Below, piece after piece: positions 12,823 through 14,004 of a stretch of DNA of 14,004 nucleotides; the first letter of the stretch is position 1, and each line of letters opens with the position of its first letter. Below the pieces are notes generated by a model. It worked only from the letters and a program-made list of their open reading frames with translations, did no database searches and was not told where the DNA came from. Source of the stretch: Candidatus Hydrogenedentota bacterium (GTDB lineage: Bacteria; Hydrogenedentota; Hydrogenedentia; Hydrogenedentiales; CAITNO01); the NCBI GenBank assembly GCA_903922535.1, contig CAIXUF010001124.1:1-14004 (forward strand). The letters are read 5' to 3'. Both the position numbers and the translations under genes were made by a program.

Positions 12823-12844
12823 GCGGGGACACCCGCATTCTTCT
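12823..12844 (+). terminator. Candidate weak intrinsic terminator of the pilVWX-TPR operon
   Basis: GCGGG-GACA-CCCGC (12823-12836) is a 5-bp GC stem with a 4-nt loop, followed by ATTCTTCT. It is the only stem in this gap with a pyrimidine-rich tail. Confidence 0.35.
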
Positions 12845-12865
12845 GGCAGGCCGATGTTGCGCGGC

Positions 12866-12895
12866 TTGGGGCGCGGGGCGATACTCGTGTATAAT
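12866..12895 (+). promoter_or_regulatory. Promoter for the glycosyltransferase
   Basis: A perfect TATAAT (12890-12895) is preceded by TG, with a weak TTGGGG -35 (12866-12871) 18 nt upstream. Transcription would begin near 12902, about 23 nt before the ATG at 12925. Confidence 0.55.
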
Positions 12896-12924
12896 GTCTG
12901 TTCAAACGAATCGGTGGAACAGGC

Positions 12925-13794
12925 ATGGCATCCATTTCAGTCGTTATACCCTCTTATAATCCGCTTCCCCACCATCTGGAGACGCTGTACCATTCCCTGC
13001 TTGCGCAAAGGATGGGGGACTTTGAGGTGATCGTGGTGGACGATGCCTCGGAACAGGCGGACTATTCGCTTTTTCAGGATCCCCGTTTCCGGGTGCTCCG
13101 GCGGGAGCAGCGCTCCGGTCCGGCCGTATGCCGCAATGACGGGGCGGACGCGGCCACCAGCGACAACCTTTTCTTCACGGACACAGACTGTGAGCTGGCC
13201 CCGAAAACGCTGGCCGTTGCCCTGTTCCGGCTGGAGACAAGGGGAATCTGCGCGGGCAACACGGTCACACGGGTGCGTTCCGTCTTTGGGAAAGCGGTGG
13301 CGCTGCTGGGGTTTCCAGGCGGCGGAATCATTGGATTTGACCGGGTTTGGCGGACGGATGCGAACGGGTGCGCCAACAGTTTCAGCAGTTGCAACGTGGC
13401 CATGCGCCGGATCGTGTTCCTTGCGGCGGGAGGGTTTGACGAGACTTTTCCCGTGCCCGGCGGCGAGGACACGGCGCTGGCGCGGCACCTTGCGGACCAG
13501 GGCACGAAAATACGCTATGCGTCCGACCAATTGGTCTACCATGCCGAAAAGGGCAGCCTGCGCGAATTCATCCGCTGGCAAATCACGCGCGGCCGGGGCA
13601 ATTATCACATAAAGCGCCGCGTCCCGGAGGTGGGCGGTTATCTGCGGCTGCGCGTGTGGACCTTCAGCAACAGCCTCAGGGCGGCCGGCGTGCGCTACGC
13701 GCTGCCCGTGCTGGCGCTTATCGCCGCGTCGGTGGCGCTGCAGTCGTGGGGATACCGGCGCGAATCGCGCAAACAGGGAAAACTTCATGGGTAG
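12925..13794 (+). CDS. Family 2 glycosyltransferase
   Basis: 289 aa GT-A fold glycosyltransferase, expected to move a sugar from a nucleotide donor onto a glycan, lipid or other acceptor at the cytoplasmic membrane face. Visible: SISVVIPSYNP (3-13), VIVVDDAS (35-42), the metal/nucleotide-binding FFTDTDCEL (83-91), and the acceptor-side PGGEDTALARHL (178-189) with the ED pair. A hydrophobic C-terminal stretch (about 258-273, YALPVLALIAASVAL) and a basic tail suggest membrane attachment. ATG 12925 is set by the ISVVIPSYN start; its ribosome binding site (GGTGG) is weak. It has its own promoter and overlaps the downstream reductase by 8 nt. The substrate cannot be read from the sequence. It may take part in surface polysaccharide, glycolipid or protein glycosylation. 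Confidence 0.95.
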   Translation: MASISVVIPSYNPLPHHLETLYHSLLAQRMGDFEVIVVDDASEQADYSLFQDPRFRVLRREQRSGPAVCRNDGADAATSDNLFFTDTDCELAPKTLAVALFRLETRGICAGNTVTRVRSVFGKAVALLGFPGGGIIGFDRVWRTDANGCANSFSSCNVAMRRIVFLAAGGFDETFPVPGGEDTALARHLADQGTKIRYASDQLVYHAEKGSLREFIRWQITRGRGNYHIKRRVPEVGGYLRLRVWTFSNSLRAAGVRYALPVLALIAASVALQSWGYRRESRKQGKLHG

Positions 13795-14004
13795 GGCAAC
13801 GGCGCTGGTGACCGGCGCAAGCAGGGGCATTGGCCGGGGCATTGCCCTGGCGCTGGCCGGAAAGGGGTATGACATTGCCGCCGTGGCGACGCGCTTGGAG
13901 GGTGACGCGGAACGGCCCGGTCTGCGCGAACTCGTCCTGGAGGTGGAAGCGCTGGGCGTGGCCTGCCTGCCCCTTGTGGCGGACATTTCCGACCTGGCCT
14001 CGCA
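13787..14004 (+). CDS. Short-chain dehydrogenase/reductase, N-terminal part (cut by window end)
   Basis: Start ATG 13787 with AGGGAAA upstream, overlapping the glycosyltransferase stop by 8 nt, so translation is probably coupled. The 72 visible residues begin MGRATALVTGASRGIGRGIA, containing the TGxxxGIG dinucleotide-binding motif of the SDR family. They continue YDIAAVATRLEG, which fits the second strand, and VADISD, the usual adenine-contact Asp region. It resembles FabG-like 3-oxoacyl-ACP reductases, but the catalytic Ser-Tyr-Lys lies beyond the window, so substrate and exact class are undetermined. Confidence 0.93.
   Translation, partial: MGRATALVTGASRGIGRGIALALAGKGYDIAAVATRLEGDAERPGLRELVLEVEALGVACLPLVADISDLAS

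Overview
The window is a GC-rich bacterial chromosomal segment with four blocks. The organism looks like a free-living, Gram-negative-type bacterium. The very large secreted protein has a beta-helix opener 'VDADNVSGTEDGT', an 'EGEGE' linker and a late EF-hand-like segment. I associate that style with Candidatus Hydrogenedentota and neighbouring PVC/Lentisphaera-like lineages. This is a stylistic inference, not a placement.

Layout. (1) Positions 1-234 are non-coding and hold strong hairpins, including two inverted copies of one 26-nt palindromic element (REPIN/BIME-like). The second copy supplies the stop codon of the gene next to it. (2) Positions 235-2514, minus strand, are a two-gene operon: an XRE-cupin regulator followed by a medium-chain-type acyl-CoA synthetase. 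(3) Positions 2515-3513 are a gene-poor divergent region with candidate promoters for both directions, several hairpins, a 20-nt near-palindrome and a 32-codon candidate small ORF. (4) Positions 3514-8541 encode a 1675-aa secreted protein: signal peptide, ten IPT/TIG domains, a right-handed beta-helix, three PASTA domains and two EF-hand-like loops. (5) Positions 8738-12750 are a minor-pilin cassette: a chimeric broken prepilin, then intact PilV-, PilW- and PilX-like genes and a membrane-anchored TPR protein that overlaps the PilX-like stop by 4 nt. (6) Positions 12925-14004 hold a family 2 glycosyltransferase overlapping by 8 nt a short-chain dehydrogenase/reductase that runs off the window end.

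How the genes may work together: PilV/W/X-like proteins usually prime pilus assembly or form a pilus or pseudopilus tip. The TPR protein, coupled to the PilX-like gene, could be an accessory anchor. The giant protein just upstream is a plausible surface adhesin or secreted partner, but it has its own candidate promoter and terminator, so that link is inference from position. The acyl-CoA synthetase operon and the glycosyltransferase/SDR pair look like separate transcription units.

Most notable: the reading frame at 8738-9169 is a mosaic. Its first part matches the start of the PilV-like gene and its next part matches an internal piece of the PilX-like gene. They join at a short stretch of shared sequence (encoding ASG-V/ASGGV), as if a duplicated pilVWX cassette collapsed by deletion. 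Next are the palindromic element pair with compensating stem changes, and the unusual IPT + beta-helix + PASTA + EF-hand architecture.
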